A DNA stretch of 64,000 bases. Source: Micromonospora sp. CCTCC AA 2012012 (GTDB lineage: Bacteria > Actinomycetota > Actinomycetes > Mycobacteriales > Micromonosporaceae). Location of the stretch: positions 3,348,001 through 3,412,000 of the forward strand of contig NZ_CP159342.1 in assembly GCF_040499845.1 (NCBI RefSeq), in the 5' to 3' direction. Position 1 is the first letter of the stretch. Each line of letters begins with the position of its first letter. Shown here piece by piece: positions 26,484 through 34,568 of the stretch. The notes beneath the pieces were generated by a model, which was not told where the DNA came from, made no database searches, and saw nothing but the letters and a program-made list of their open reading frames with translations. A program made the translations under genes and the position numbers.

Positions 26484-27847
26484 CCGAGCACGGACGCCGA
26501 CGCGGCATCGGGCGGGCTCTGCGCATGCTCACCGGTGTCGAGGAGGCCCTCCTCGACACGGTGCCGAGCGAACGCGCGCGCTACACGGCGATGGGCGGCG
26601 TGGTCCTCGGGACCGCGCTCATGGCCATGTTCTCCATGACCGTGGCGCTGTACTGCGTCTTCGACGGCTTTCAGCCCGCCATCCTGCTGTTCGTACCGGT
26701 GTGGGGGGCGTTCATCCTCTTCCTCGACCGGTGGCTGATGTCGAGCATCGCGGGGCCCCGCCTCGGAGAGCGTTTTCGCAAGCTGCTGCCCCGGCTGATG
26801 CTCGCCGTCGTCTTCGGTGTGATCATCGCCGAGCCGTTGCTGCTCGGGGTCTTCCACACCGCCATCAAAGAGCGGATCAAGCACGATCGCAGCGACGCGG
26901 TCCTGCAGCGCGAGAGCGACCTCAGGCAGTGCAACCCGCTGCCAGGCGCCACGAAGGAGGAACTCCAGAAGGCCGACGAAGCGAAGTGCGACAAGCTGAA
27001 GCTCTCCGTCGCCGCCAGCTTCCAGGCCAAGGAGAAGGAGCTCGCTGAGCTACAGGCTCAGGCCACGGAGCTCAAGAAGGACACCGACGCCGACGACGCC
27101 GAGTACGCCCGCCTGGAGGCACTGGCCCGTAAGGAGTGCAACGGCACAGATGATCCGGAGACCACCGGCGATTTCGGAGAGGGGCCGAACTGTCGCCGGC
27201 TGCGCGGCGAGGCCGACCAGTTCCGGCGGGACCAGCGGATGGACGCCAACCACCGCAAGCTCACCGACCTCAACAACCGGATCGTCACGCTGACCGAGGA
27301 GCTCGCCACGGAGCGCGCGGACACCGGGCGGCTCATCACCGACCGGATCGACAAGGAGAAGAATGCCTACCGGTCCGAGCAGAAGGGCATCGGCCTGCTG
27401 GAGCGCCTCGCCGCCCTGCGCGACCTGGTCGAGGAGAAGAGCCAGGTACGCGCCGCCGAGTGGGGCCTGCGGCTGTTCTTCATCGCGGTGGACGCCCTGC
27501 CGGTGCTGCTGAAGTTCCTCAACGGCTTCAGCGCCTACGACCACGTCGTCACCGACCGGTTGACCGGACAGCGTCGAGCCCAGCGGGTGGCCAGCGAAAC
27601 CGAGCGCCGACGCCTGGTCATCCAGGAAGAGCTGGCCCGGCACCAGATGAACGCCGAGCACGCGGCCGCCCTCGACAAGGTGGAGTTCGACGCCCGGATG
27701 CGGCACGTCGACGTCGAACTCCTCCGCGAACAGGCCACCGACTCACGCGCCGAATACCTGCTCCACGACGCGCCGACGATGCCCCTACCCGTACCACCGG
27801 GCGACCCGGCACTGGACATCGACCCCGACGGGGGGCGGCACCGGTGA
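26480..27847 (+). CDS. DUF4407-like membrane coiled-coil protein
   Basis: 455 residues, GTG start inside the GTGA overlap with the previous gene. Three hydrophobic helices at about 36-125 (GVVLGTALMAMFSMTVALYC, AILLFVPVWGAFILFL, LMLAVVFGVIIAEPLLLGVF) and a fourth near 325-345 (LRLFFIAVDALPVLLKFL) enclose a long charged coiled coil of about 200 residues (AKEKELAELQAQATELKKD). This is the DUF4407 plan, whose members have no known activity and could act as membrane scaffolds. The C-terminal part is again helical and charged. Paired cysteine segments occur in the loop (RQCNPLPG, KECNG, NCRRL). Confidence 0.82.
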   Translation: MTEHGRRRGIGRALRMLTGVEEALLDTVPSERARYTAMGGVVLGTALMAMFSMTVALYCVFDGFQPAILLFVPVWGAFILFLDRWLMSSIAGPRLGERFRKLLPRLMLAVVFGVIIAEPLLLGVFHTAIKERIKHDRSDAVLQRESDLRQCNPLPGATKEELQKADEAKCDKLKLSVAASFQAKEKELAELQAQATELKKDTDADDAEYARLEALARKECNGTDDPETTGDFGEGPNCRRLRGEADQFRRDQRMDANHRKLTDLNNRIVTLTEELATERADTGRLITDRIDKEKNAYRSEQKGIGLLERLAALRDLVEEKSQVRAAEWGLRLFFIAVDALPVLLKFLNGFSAYDHVVTDRLTGQRRAQRVASETERRRLVIQEELARHQMNAEHAAALDKVEFDARMRHVDVELLREQATDSRAEYLLHDAPTMPLPVPPGDPALDIDPDGGRHR

Positions 27848-28566
27848 GCGTAGCTGTCGCAGAACGCAAGAAATACCCGATCTACATCGTCCTCGACGTC
27901 TCGGACTCGATGCGCCGCGGCACGGCCGGCGCCCGGCCCCCGCTGGACGAGTTCACCGAGATGATCCCGGACCTCATCATGTCGCTGGCCGAGTCCCGGG
28001 CGCTGGCGACGACGGCCTGGATCAGGGTGATCGCCTTCGGAGACCGCCCCGAACCGCTGTGCCGGATGACCTCGCTCGCCGGTCCCGTCCAGGTGGCCGG
28101 CCCACCGGACGCCGTCCAGACGGACTACGTCGGCGTCCTGCGTTACCTGCACGAACAGGTCGGCCCCGACATGCGCCTGATCGAGGAGGTCGGCAACGGG
28201 CGGGATCACCGGACCAAGGTGGCCCGACCGCTGGTCTTCTTCATCACCGACGGGGCACCGTACGCGGACCACCGGTACCAGCACCCGAACGAGTGGATGC
28301 CCTACCGGGACCGGCTGGTCGGGCCACCCGTGCAGGCGCGGATCGCCGCGATCGGCCTTGTCGGTGCCCACCCGCGCACCCTGTGGACGCTGGCGACCGG
28401 CAGGCCGGGCGGGCAGCGCAACGCGTTCATCGCCGAGCCGCAGGCGTCGGGGGACGGTCTGGCCCGCAGCGTCATCGAGGTCATCCAGCGCAGCATCACC
28501 CTGTCGGTCCGAGCCGGCGAAATGATCATCGACACGCCACGCGGGATGCGCCGTGTGGATGGATGA
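27844..28566 (+). CDS. TerY-like von Willebrand factor A domain protein
   Basis: 240 residues, GTG overlapping the upstream stop by 4 bases. A single vWA domain: YPIYIVLDVSDSM gives the MIDAS DxSxS (Asp18, Ser20, Ser22), and RPLVFFITDGAPY the MIDAS Asp near residue 136. The general form matches TerY of tellurite/stress (ter) loci, where vWA proteins form a triad with a PP2C phosphatase and a kinase; both follow here. vWA domains bind partner proteins in a Mg-dependent way, so this is a likely cytosolic scaffold or target. It overlaps the PP2C gene by 14 bases. Confidence 0.88.
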   Translation: MSVAVAERKKYPIYIVLDVSDSMRRGTAGARPPLDEFTEMIPDLIMSLAESRALATTAWIRVIAFGDRPEPLCRMTSLAGPVQVAGPPDAVQTDYVGVLRYLHEQVGPDMRLIEEVGNGRDHRTKVARPLVFFITDGAPYADHRYQHPNEWMPYRDRLVGPPVQARIAAIGLVGAHPRTLWTLATGRPGGQRNAFIAEPQASGDGLARSVIEVIQRSITLSVRAGEMIIDTPRGMRRVDG

Positions 28567-29704
28567 CGCCGTCCTGACCGCGGCGGCGCTGCTCGTCGCC
28601 GGCGCAGCCGTGTACCTCGGGGCGCTCATCGGCTGGCCCCGGAGCTGGCCGTTCCGCCGGCGCGACGCCGGGCACCACGACGACGGCAGGGCGGGCATCG
28701 CCGTCGTACCCTCGGCGAACGGTGCGCCGACGCAGGGCCAACCCGGCCGGCCGGCGCCGGGCCGCGCGGGCGGGTCGGCGCCGGAACCGGCCCCCGGCGG
28801 CGTCATGACCTCCCCCCGCCTCCCCGGCCGGCAGACACCGGCGGTACGTCGCTTCGTCATCGAGCCCGGCACCGACAGCCGGGAACCGGAGTCCCGGCTG
28901 CCCGCCCAGGTGCTGACCACCAGCGGCTGGCACGGATCGTTCTTCCACGGCACCTGCGGCACCGCCTCGAGTCCTCGCCCTACCGCTCGGCTGACCGTGC
29001 GCGGCGCGACGCTCCGCGGCGCCACCCATGCCAGCCTCGGCACCGAGGGACAGGACGCGATCGGAGCCGCGTGGGACGAGGCACGGTCGGCGCTGTACGT
29101 CGCCGTGGCCGACGGCCTCGGATCGCTGCCCAGGTCCGGCCGGGTCGCTGCCGAGGCTATCCGCGCCACCTTGCACCTCTGCGTCCACCGGCCGCCCGCG
29201 CTCTCGTTCGCGGACAGCGGTGAGCGGTTGTTCGAGGCCATCGCCGACGGCATGGTCCGGTCCCTGGCCGCGGATGCGGGAGTGCTCGACGGGGCCTGCA
29301 CCCTTGTGGTGGCCGAGGTGCTGCCCCGCTTCGACGGTGCCGAGGTGACGGTGCACGGCGTGGGCGACTCCGAGGCGTGGGCACTCTACGACGGCTGCTG
29401 GGAGCCGCTGCACCACGAGCGAGGCGGGGCTGACAACGCCACCCGGGACCTGCCCGCCCACAGCCGCCCGCAGACCCGCAGCTTCCTGCTCTCCCCCGGC
29501 TCGGTGCTACTCCTCGGGACCGACGGCTTCGCCGCTGGCCTCGACACCGGCACCTCACCGCTCGCCCGGGGACTCGCCGAGTATTGGCGGACCCGTCCGT
29601 CGTGGCTGGAGTTCGTCAATCACGTGAGCTTCGTCGACGAGTACTACTCCGACGACCGCTCGGCGATCGGCGTGTGGATCGGCGAAGGGGATGCCCGTGA
29701 CTGA
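28553..29704 (+). CDS. Membrane-anchored PP2C-family serine/threonine phosphatase
   Basis: 383 residues. One N-terminal helix (VLTAAALLVAGAAVYLGALIGW) is followed by a long Pro/Gly-rich linker, then a PP2C domain from about residue 155: LGTEGQDAIGAAW, VAVADGLGSLPRSG with metal-binding Asp, DGACTLVVAEV, VHGVGDSEAWAL, LLGTDGF and YYSDDRSAIGVWI. All metal-coordinating Asp positions of PP2C are represented. It should remove phosphate from Ser/Thr on partners of the kinase encoded next. GTG at 28553 or ATG at 28559 is the start. It overlaps the kinase gene by 14 bases, implying fixed stoichiometry. Confidence 0.86.
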   Translation: MWMDDAVLTAAALLVAGAAVYLGALIGWPRSWPFRRRDAGHHDDGRAGIAVVPSANGAPTQGQPGRPAPGRAGGSAPEPAPGGVMTSPRLPGRQTPAVRRFVIEPGTDSREPESRLPAQVLTTSGWHGSFFHGTCGTASSPRPTARLTVRGATLRGATHASLGTEGQDAIGAAWDEARSALYVAVADGLGSLPRSGRVAAEAIRATLHLCVHRPPALSFADSGERLFEAIADGMVRSLAADAGVLDGACTLVVAEVLPRFDGAEVTVHGVGDSEAWALYDGCWEPLHHERGGADNATRDLPAHSRPQTRSFLLSPGSVLLLGTDGFAAGLDTGTSPLARGLAEYWRTRPSWLEFVNHVSFVDEYYSDDRSAIGVWIGEGDARD

Positions 29705-30818
29705 ACGGAATGAGCCAGACGACATTCGGGTGCCGCAGGCGGAGCTGCGCCGTCTGGTCGACGAGGACGTGCTCATCGAGGACGGCGGCAACGCGGTCAT
29801 CTACTGGTGCGAGTACCGCCAGCAGAGGTACCTCTACAAGCGCTTCCGCGAGGAGCACCGGACCGCCGTGGACGAGGCCGCGCTGGTCCGGCTCGTCCGA
29901 TGGCGCCGTGCCCTGTCGCCGGCGTCGCGTACGGAACTCGACCAGCTCGCCGCATGGCCGCGCCACGTCGTGTACACCGACACCGGTCAGCTCGGTGGAG
30001 TGCTGATGCCCGCCGCCGGACCCCGCTACTTCCGGCCGGTCCGGGACGGTCGACGCACCCCCCGTGGCCTGTACGAGCTCATCGGCTCCCCAAACCGTCC
30101 GGGGGCACCCCTGGCGGTACGGGTCAGCGTGCTGGGTCGGCTGATCAAGGTCGTCCGGTGGCTGCACCGCCAAGGCGTCGTCGTCAACGACCTGCAACCG
30201 GACAACCTGCTCTACCACTGCGCCGAGTCCGGTGCGGCCGTGTACGCCGTGGACTGCGACTCGATGGTGTCGCCGGCGCAGTGGGGCCGCACCGGCCCGT
30301 TGGCCGTACCGGACCTGATGAGCGAGGTGCTGCCGGTCGACACCGAGCCTACCGTCGAGACCGACCTGACCAAGCTCTTCTGGATCGTCGCCAGGGTGCT
30401 GCTCGACGAACCGTCGGCGATCGGCATCGGACCACGGGATCAAGCGCTCCTGCTCGGCGCCGTACCCGCCGCTACCCGCCGGCACATGACGGCGCTCCTG
30501 CACGATCCGACCGACCAGGCCTCCTGGGCGGCGCTGGCGACCGAGTGGAACGTGCCGCTGCCGCCTCGGTCGTCACCGCGTCGGCCGCCGGAGCCCGTCC
30601 CCGCGGCACTGCCGAGGTGGAGTCACCGGGGTGGCTGGTTGCCGCCGGGGTGGTCGTACCGCCCCCCGCCGGGCCCGCCGGTGCTGCCCGCGCGGCTCAA
30701 CGGTAAGCGGACGGCGCGCTCCGTCCGGGTGGCGGTCTCCGCACTCGTCGGGTCGGCAGCGGCCGCGATGACGCTGTTGTCCGTGCTGATCGTGCAGCTG
30801 GTGCTGGGAGGACGGTGA
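29691..30818 (+). CDS. Divergent membrane-anchored protein kinase
   Basis: 375 residues. The N-lobe has a weak Gly loop (EDGGNAVIYWCEY) and Lys in YLYKRF. The catalytic loop is VVVNDLQPDNLLYH, where HRD is replaced by VND but Asp166 and the Asn five residues on are kept. The metal-binding DFG is replaced by DCD in AVDCDSM. These changes match the kinases of TerY-phosphatase-kinase triads. A Pro-rich stretch then leads to a C-terminal transmembrane helix (ALVGSAAAAMTLLSVLIVQLVL). Likely substrates are the vWA protein or the FHA-ABC exporter; the FHA domain could read its phospho-Thr product. GGGG lies just before the ATG. Confidence 0.82.
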   Translation: MPVTERNEPDDIRVPQAELRRLVDEDVLIEDGGNAVIYWCEYRQQRYLYKRFREEHRTAVDEAALVRLVRWRRALSPASRTELDQLAAWPRHVVYTDTGQLGGVLMPAAGPRYFRPVRDGRRTPRGLYELIGSPNRPGAPLAVRVSVLGRLIKVVRWLHRQGVVVNDLQPDNLLYHCAESGAAVYAVDCDSMVSPAQWGRTGPLAVPDLMSEVLPVDTEPTVETDLTKLFWIVARVLLDEPSAIGIGPRDQALLLGAVPAATRRHMTALLHDPTDQASWAALATEWNVPLPPRSSPRRPPEPVPAALPRWSHRGGWLPPGWSYRPPPGPPVLPARLNGKRTARSVRVAVSALVGSAAAAMTLLSVLIVQLVLGGR

Positions 30819-30819
30819 G

Positions 30820-33120
30820 ATGAGTTCGTTGCGAGTCCTTGTTGACGGGCAGGAGGTCGAGCTGCCGGAGGACGTGCACTACCTCCTGCGGGACGGCGAG
30901 CGGTTGACCGTCAGTCCGACGCCGGCCGACGCGGAACCGGACCGGCAGCTCGGCTTCTTCGTACCGATCCTCGGGCGGTGGTTCTTCCACGCCGACAACG
31001 TGCCGGCCGCCCGGGTGCTGCGCATCGACGGGGCGGCAGTCCGCAACGTCCGGCAGGAGCTGCCCACCGGCCGGGTGACCGAGGTGGCGTTGACGACCGA
31101 CGTGGCCACCCGCCCGGTGAACCCACGCCGGCCGGCCGACGGCGATCACACCCCGGCACCCCCACCGCCCCCGCCGGTCCACACCGCTGCGCCACCCCGT
31201 GGCGCAATCAGGTATGTCATCGGCCGGGTGGGCACCAAAGCAGACATCCCCGTTGACGACCCGCTGGTCCGCGCCCGCCACGCCACCGTCCGTATCGACA
31301 GCAAGGGCCGCTGGTGGATCGCCGGCGAGCTGTACGTCGACGGGGTCCGACGGATGTCGGCGACCCTCACGGACGGACAGGTCTTCGTCGTCGGGCAGAC
31401 CGCCGTCACCGTGAGCCCGGACCTGCTGCCGAACGCCCCCGGCCAGACGGGACCCCGCCCCGGCGTCCGCGAGCTGCGCAGCGGGGAGTTGCGACGCCCC
31501 ACCACTGAGACCGGCCTCGCCGTCCGCCTCGACCATGTGACGGCCGTCGGGGACAAGGGCAAGGTGCTCCTCGACGACGTCAGCCTCGACATCGCCCCCG
31601 GGCAAGTGGTTGCCGTGGTCGGCCCGTCCGGCGCCGGCAAGTCCTCCCTGATCAAGGTACTGATGGGCGAGCTGACGGAGACGTCTGGCAAGGTCCACCT
31701 CGGTCCGGGTACGGATGGAAGGACTGATCCACAGCTGCGCCGGCGACAGGTCCGGTATGTGCCGCAGGGCGACGAGGACCTGTTCAAGACGTTGACGGTA
31801 CGGGAGACGCTGAGCTATGCGGCCCGCCTCCGCGCCGCTGCGGACACGCTGCCCCGGGAGATCGATGACCGGGTCGGGGATGTTCTGCGCCGGCTGGGCC
31901 TGGACCAGCCGGCCGATCTCCCGGACCGTCGGGTCGGCAACCTGTCGGGCGGGCAGCGCCGGCGGGTGTCGATCGGCACGGAACTCGTCGGCAGCCCGCA
32001 GCTGCTTCTGCTGGACGAGCCGACCAGCGGCCTCGACCCCGGCAAGGACCGCGCGATCATGGCCGACCTCCGGGCGGTGAGCGTCACCTACCACTGCACG
32101 GTGCTCATCGTCACCCACTCCACGGAGCATCTCGGCCTGGTGGACAGAGTGGTCGTCGTCGCCAAGGGCGGACGCGTCCACGACGCGGGTCCTCCGGAAA
32201 CGGTGCTGCGTACGCTCGGCCACGCCACCTGGGCCGACCTCATGGTGGAACTCGACCGGGAACCGGCAACGCCGGAGAACCGGCCGGTCACGGCGGGCAG
32301 CACGCCACCACGGAGCCCGCTGCCCGCCCGGTGGGACCTGGCCGGGCTCCGCACCCTGCTGCACCGGCAGTTCACGCTCACCTCCCGGCGGGGCCTCAGG
32401 TCCCTGGCGGTGCTGCTCGCGGTGCCACTGATCTGTACGGGCTTCGCGGTCGTCGCCTCACCCGACGGGCTCCGGCCGGGGGCGGAAATGGGGGCGGTGC
32501 TGGCCATCCTCGTCACCGTGGCGGCACTCACGGGGGCCGCCCTGACCTACCCCGACATCGTCGGCGACGAGAAGACCCTGCGCCGTGACTTCCGGGTGGG
32601 TGTCGAGACAGCGCCAATGATCCTCGCCAAGGCGCTCGTCTACTCCGGCGTTTGCGCCGTCCTGGCCGGTGTGGTCACCGTGGCGTTCGCACTGGTCCGC
32701 GCGCTGCCTCCGATGGTGTACGGCGTGCCACCGCTCGCCATGCTCTACGGCGTGGTCCTGCTGACGATGCTCGCGTCGATGGGGCTGGGCATGTTCATCT
32801 CGGCGGGCTCCCCGAGTCTGGAACGGGCGGTCACGTGGAGCACGCTGCTGGCCGTGACGCAGGTGGCGCTCAGCGGCACCCTCTTCCGGCTCGGCGGGGT
32901 GATCGGGGTTGCCACCGGCGTCCTGCCCACCCGGCTGGGGCTGGCCGCCGTCGCCTCCTATTCCGACCTTAACCGGCATCGCCGTCCTGCCCTGTACGAG
33001 GACTGGATGTGGGACAGCGGCGTCGGCAGGTTCTGGGTCCTCAACATCATGGCCATGCTCGTGTTCCTGGTCGCCGTCGCCGGTGCGGTCCGGCTCCTGC
33101 ACCGACGATGGACACGATGA
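30820..33120 (+). CDS. FHA-ABC transporter (FHA domain, ATPase and ABC-2 membrane domain in one chain)
   Basis: 766 residues. The N-terminal 100 residues form a small beta-rich domain, then an FHA phosphothreonine-binding domain at about 125-205 (YVIGRVGTKADIPVDDPLVRARHATV). The ATPase follows: VVGPSGAGKSSLIKVL (about 266), LSGGQRRRVSIGTEL (about 373), LLLLDEPTSGLD (about 394), VLIVTHSTEH. From about 505 there are six hydrophobic helices of an ABC-2 permease. The plan resembles mycobacterial Rv1747, which is regulated by a Ser/Thr kinase through its FHA domains. It starts 1 base after the kinase stop, so it is the likely output of the phospho-relay. Cargo and direction unknown. Confidence 0.9.
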   Translation: MSSLRVLVDGQEVELPEDVHYLLRDGERLTVSPTPADAEPDRQLGFFVPILGRWFFHADNVPAARVLRIDGAAVRNVRQELPTGRVTEVALTTDVATRPVNPRRPADGDHTPAPPPPPPVHTAAPPRGAIRYVIGRVGTKADIPVDDPLVRARHATVRIDSKGRWWIAGELYVDGVRRMSATLTDGQVFVVGQTAVTVSPDLLPNAPGQTGPRPGVRELRSGELRRPTTETGLAVRLDHVTAVGDKGKVLLDDVSLDIAPGQVVAVVGPSGAGKSSLIKVLMGELTETSGKVHLGPGTDGRTDPQLRRRQVRYVPQGDEDLFKTLTVRETLSYAARLRAAADTLPREIDDRVGDVLRRLGLDQPADLPDRRVGNLSGGQRRRVSIGTELVGSPQLLLLDEPTSGLDPGKDRAIMADLRAVSVTYHCTVLIVTHSTEHLGLVDRVVVVAKGGRVHDAGPPETVLRTLGHATWADLMVELDREPATPENRPVTAGSTPPRSPLPARWDLAGLRTLLHRQFTLTSRRGLRSLAVLLAVPLICTGFAVVASPDGLRPGAEMGAVLAILVTVAALTGAALTYPDIVGDEKTLRRDFRVGVETAPMILAKALVYSGVCAVLAGVVTVAFALVRALPPMVYGVPPLAMLYGVVLLTMLASMGLGMFISAGSPSLERAVTWSTLLAVTQVALSGTLFRLGGVIGVATGVLPTRLGLAAVASYSDLNRHRRPALYEDWMWDSGVGRFWVLNIMAMLVFLVAVAGAVRLLHRRWTR

Positions 33121-33123
33121 CCG

Positions 33124-33354
33124 CAGGAACCGGGCCGCCGCCATGATCAGCACGCCGGACAGAACCGCACCCAAGGCCCGCTGAGCGCCGGCGTACGTCG
33201 TCGGGTCGGTCCCGCGGGTAGTAGGTCAGCGCGCTGCCGTGCCCCAGCCACCGGCGCAAGCCGAGCGAGAAGCCGCGGGCCCGATCGTCGGCGACGTCGG
33301 TGAGCCCCACCTGGTCGAGCACGTCGTCGATCCGGTGCTCCGCGCATCACGTAG
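33124..33354 (-). pseudogene. Relic of an ABC transporter (ATPase fused to permease end)
   Basis: Leftward translation from 33354 gives RIDDVLDQVGLTDVADDRAR then GFSLGLRRWLGHGSALTYYP. The first part matches the region just before and at the signature of BcrA/DrrA-type ATPases, where the sequence normally continues to the Walker B. Here it jumps to a permease-like end, and in a second frame VLSGVLIMAAARFL resembles a last membrane helix. No start, no Walker motifs and a frameshift are present, so it is a deleted remnant, opposite in strand to the FHA-ABC gene. Confidence 0.55.
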
Positions 33355-33410
33355 CGGCGCATCCACTACTTCGGACGGCCGGCGACCTCACGTCGCCCGC
33401 TGCGGACCGA

Positions 33411-34016
33411 CTAGTTCTCCGGCCAAGACGCGGAGCGGCCGACCAGCGCGAGGATCCGTGCCAGTGGCTCGCCGTCGTCGGGTACGGACAGTCGGGGGGC
33501 GAAGGCAGCGCCGGGGGCGAGCCGGCGATCGTCGTCGGGAATCGCCTCGGCGACGGTGACCGCCGCCCGCAGCAGCTCCGCCGGCAACGCGAACGGCAGC
33601 GCGAGGGAGCGGGCGACGTCCCAGCCGTGCACCACGTAGTCGATGAAGTGGAAGCTGATCGCCTGCCGGCCCGGCACCCGGACCCCCTCGCCGAACTCGG
33701 GGAGGGCGAACGTCCGGTCGAGCACGCCGGGCGCCCGGAAGGCGGCGATGACCTGCTCTGCGGCGTCCGCATGGTCCGCCGCGGGGCGGTCGCCGAGGGG
33801 GCGGACCCGCCACTCGTCGAGGGAGGCGCCGTCGCCACGGGCCGAGGCGGCGAAGCCGAGATGCTGCGCGGTCAGGTGCGCCAGCAGGGCGGCCAGGTCC
33901 CAGCCGGCGCAGGGCGTCGGCCGGCCCAGGTCCGCCGGGCGTACGCGTTCGACCAGCGCCACGGTCGCCCGTACGGCTGCCTCGTCCGCCGCGCGGAGAT
34001 CCGGAATAGTATGCAT
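33411..34016 (-). CDS. TIGR03086 family metal-binding protein (DinB/mycothiol-dependent type)
   Basis: 201 residues. The N-terminal part has PTPCAGWDLAALLAHLTAQHLG and later ISFHFIDYVVHGWDVARSLAL, supplying the His ligands of the DinB/maleylpyruvate isomerase four-helix fold. Members occur in mycothiol-producing actinobacteria and bind a metal; most have no defined reaction. It is divergent from a MarR gene with only 36 bases between the starts, so the two probably share operator sequence and the MarR protein may control this gene. Confidence 0.8.
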   Translation of the reverse strand: MHTIPDLRAADEAAVRATVALVERVRPADLGRPTPCAGWDLAALLAHLTAQHLGFAASARGDGASLDEWRVRPLGDRPAADHADAAEQVIAAFRAPGVLDRTFALPEFGEGVRVPGRQAISFHFIDYVVHGWDVARSLALPFALPAELLRAAVTVAEAIPDDDRRLAPGAAFAPRLSVPDDGEPLARILALVGRSASWPEN

Positions 34017-34052
34017 ACGCTTACGGTCTGCTGAAGCGTACGGTATGTCAAG

Positions 34053-34508
34053 GTGTATCTTCCCGAGGTGACCGCCGTACCCCCTCGTGACCAGGACGAC
34101 CGGCCCGACCTGGCCGCCGTGGTCACCCGGCTCAGTCGGGCGCTCATCGCGCGGGAGCAGCCGATCCTCGCGGCGCACGGCGTGTCGATGTGGGGATACG
34201 TCGTGCTGACCGCGCTCGACGAGACACCGCTGCGCACGCAGGCGGCCCTGGCCCGCACCATCGGCGCCGACAAGACCCGGATCATCGGCGTGCTCGACGA
34301 CCTGCAGGAGCGCGGCCTCATCCGACGGCAACCGGACCCGGCCGACCGGCGGGTGCACCTGCTCCGGCTCACCCCGGCCGGTCGTCGGTTGCGGACCAGC
34401 ACGCAGCGGGCCATCCGGCAGGAGGAGGACCGCCTGCTCGACCGGCTGCCGGCGGCGGATCGGCAGGCGTTCCTCCGGGTGCTGCGCACCCTCGACCCAC
34501 GGAGCTGA
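34053..34508 (+). CDS. MarR family transcriptional regulator
   Basis: 151 residues with a winged helix: TPLRTQAALARTIGADKTRIIGVLDDLQERGLI and the wing RRQPDPADRRVHLLRLT, then a dimerisation helix. GTG at 34053 and GTG at 34068 are both possible, the second having GAG upstream. Divergent partner is the TIGR03086 gene. It should repress its own promoter and the neighbour in response to a small ligand, as is usual for MarR proteins. Confidence 0.87.
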   Translation: MYLPEVTAVPPRDQDDRPDLAAVVTRLSRALIAREQPILAAHGVSMWGYVVLTALDETPLRTQAALARTIGADKTRIIGVLDDLQERGLIRRQPDPADRRVHLLRLTPAGRRLRTSTQRAIRQEEDRLLDRLPAADRQAFLRVLRTLDPRS

Positions 34509-34568
34509 CGACCACCACCCGGCGGGAGCCGGGACAGCGGGTCTCGTGCCGGTGCGCTCGCGGGCACA

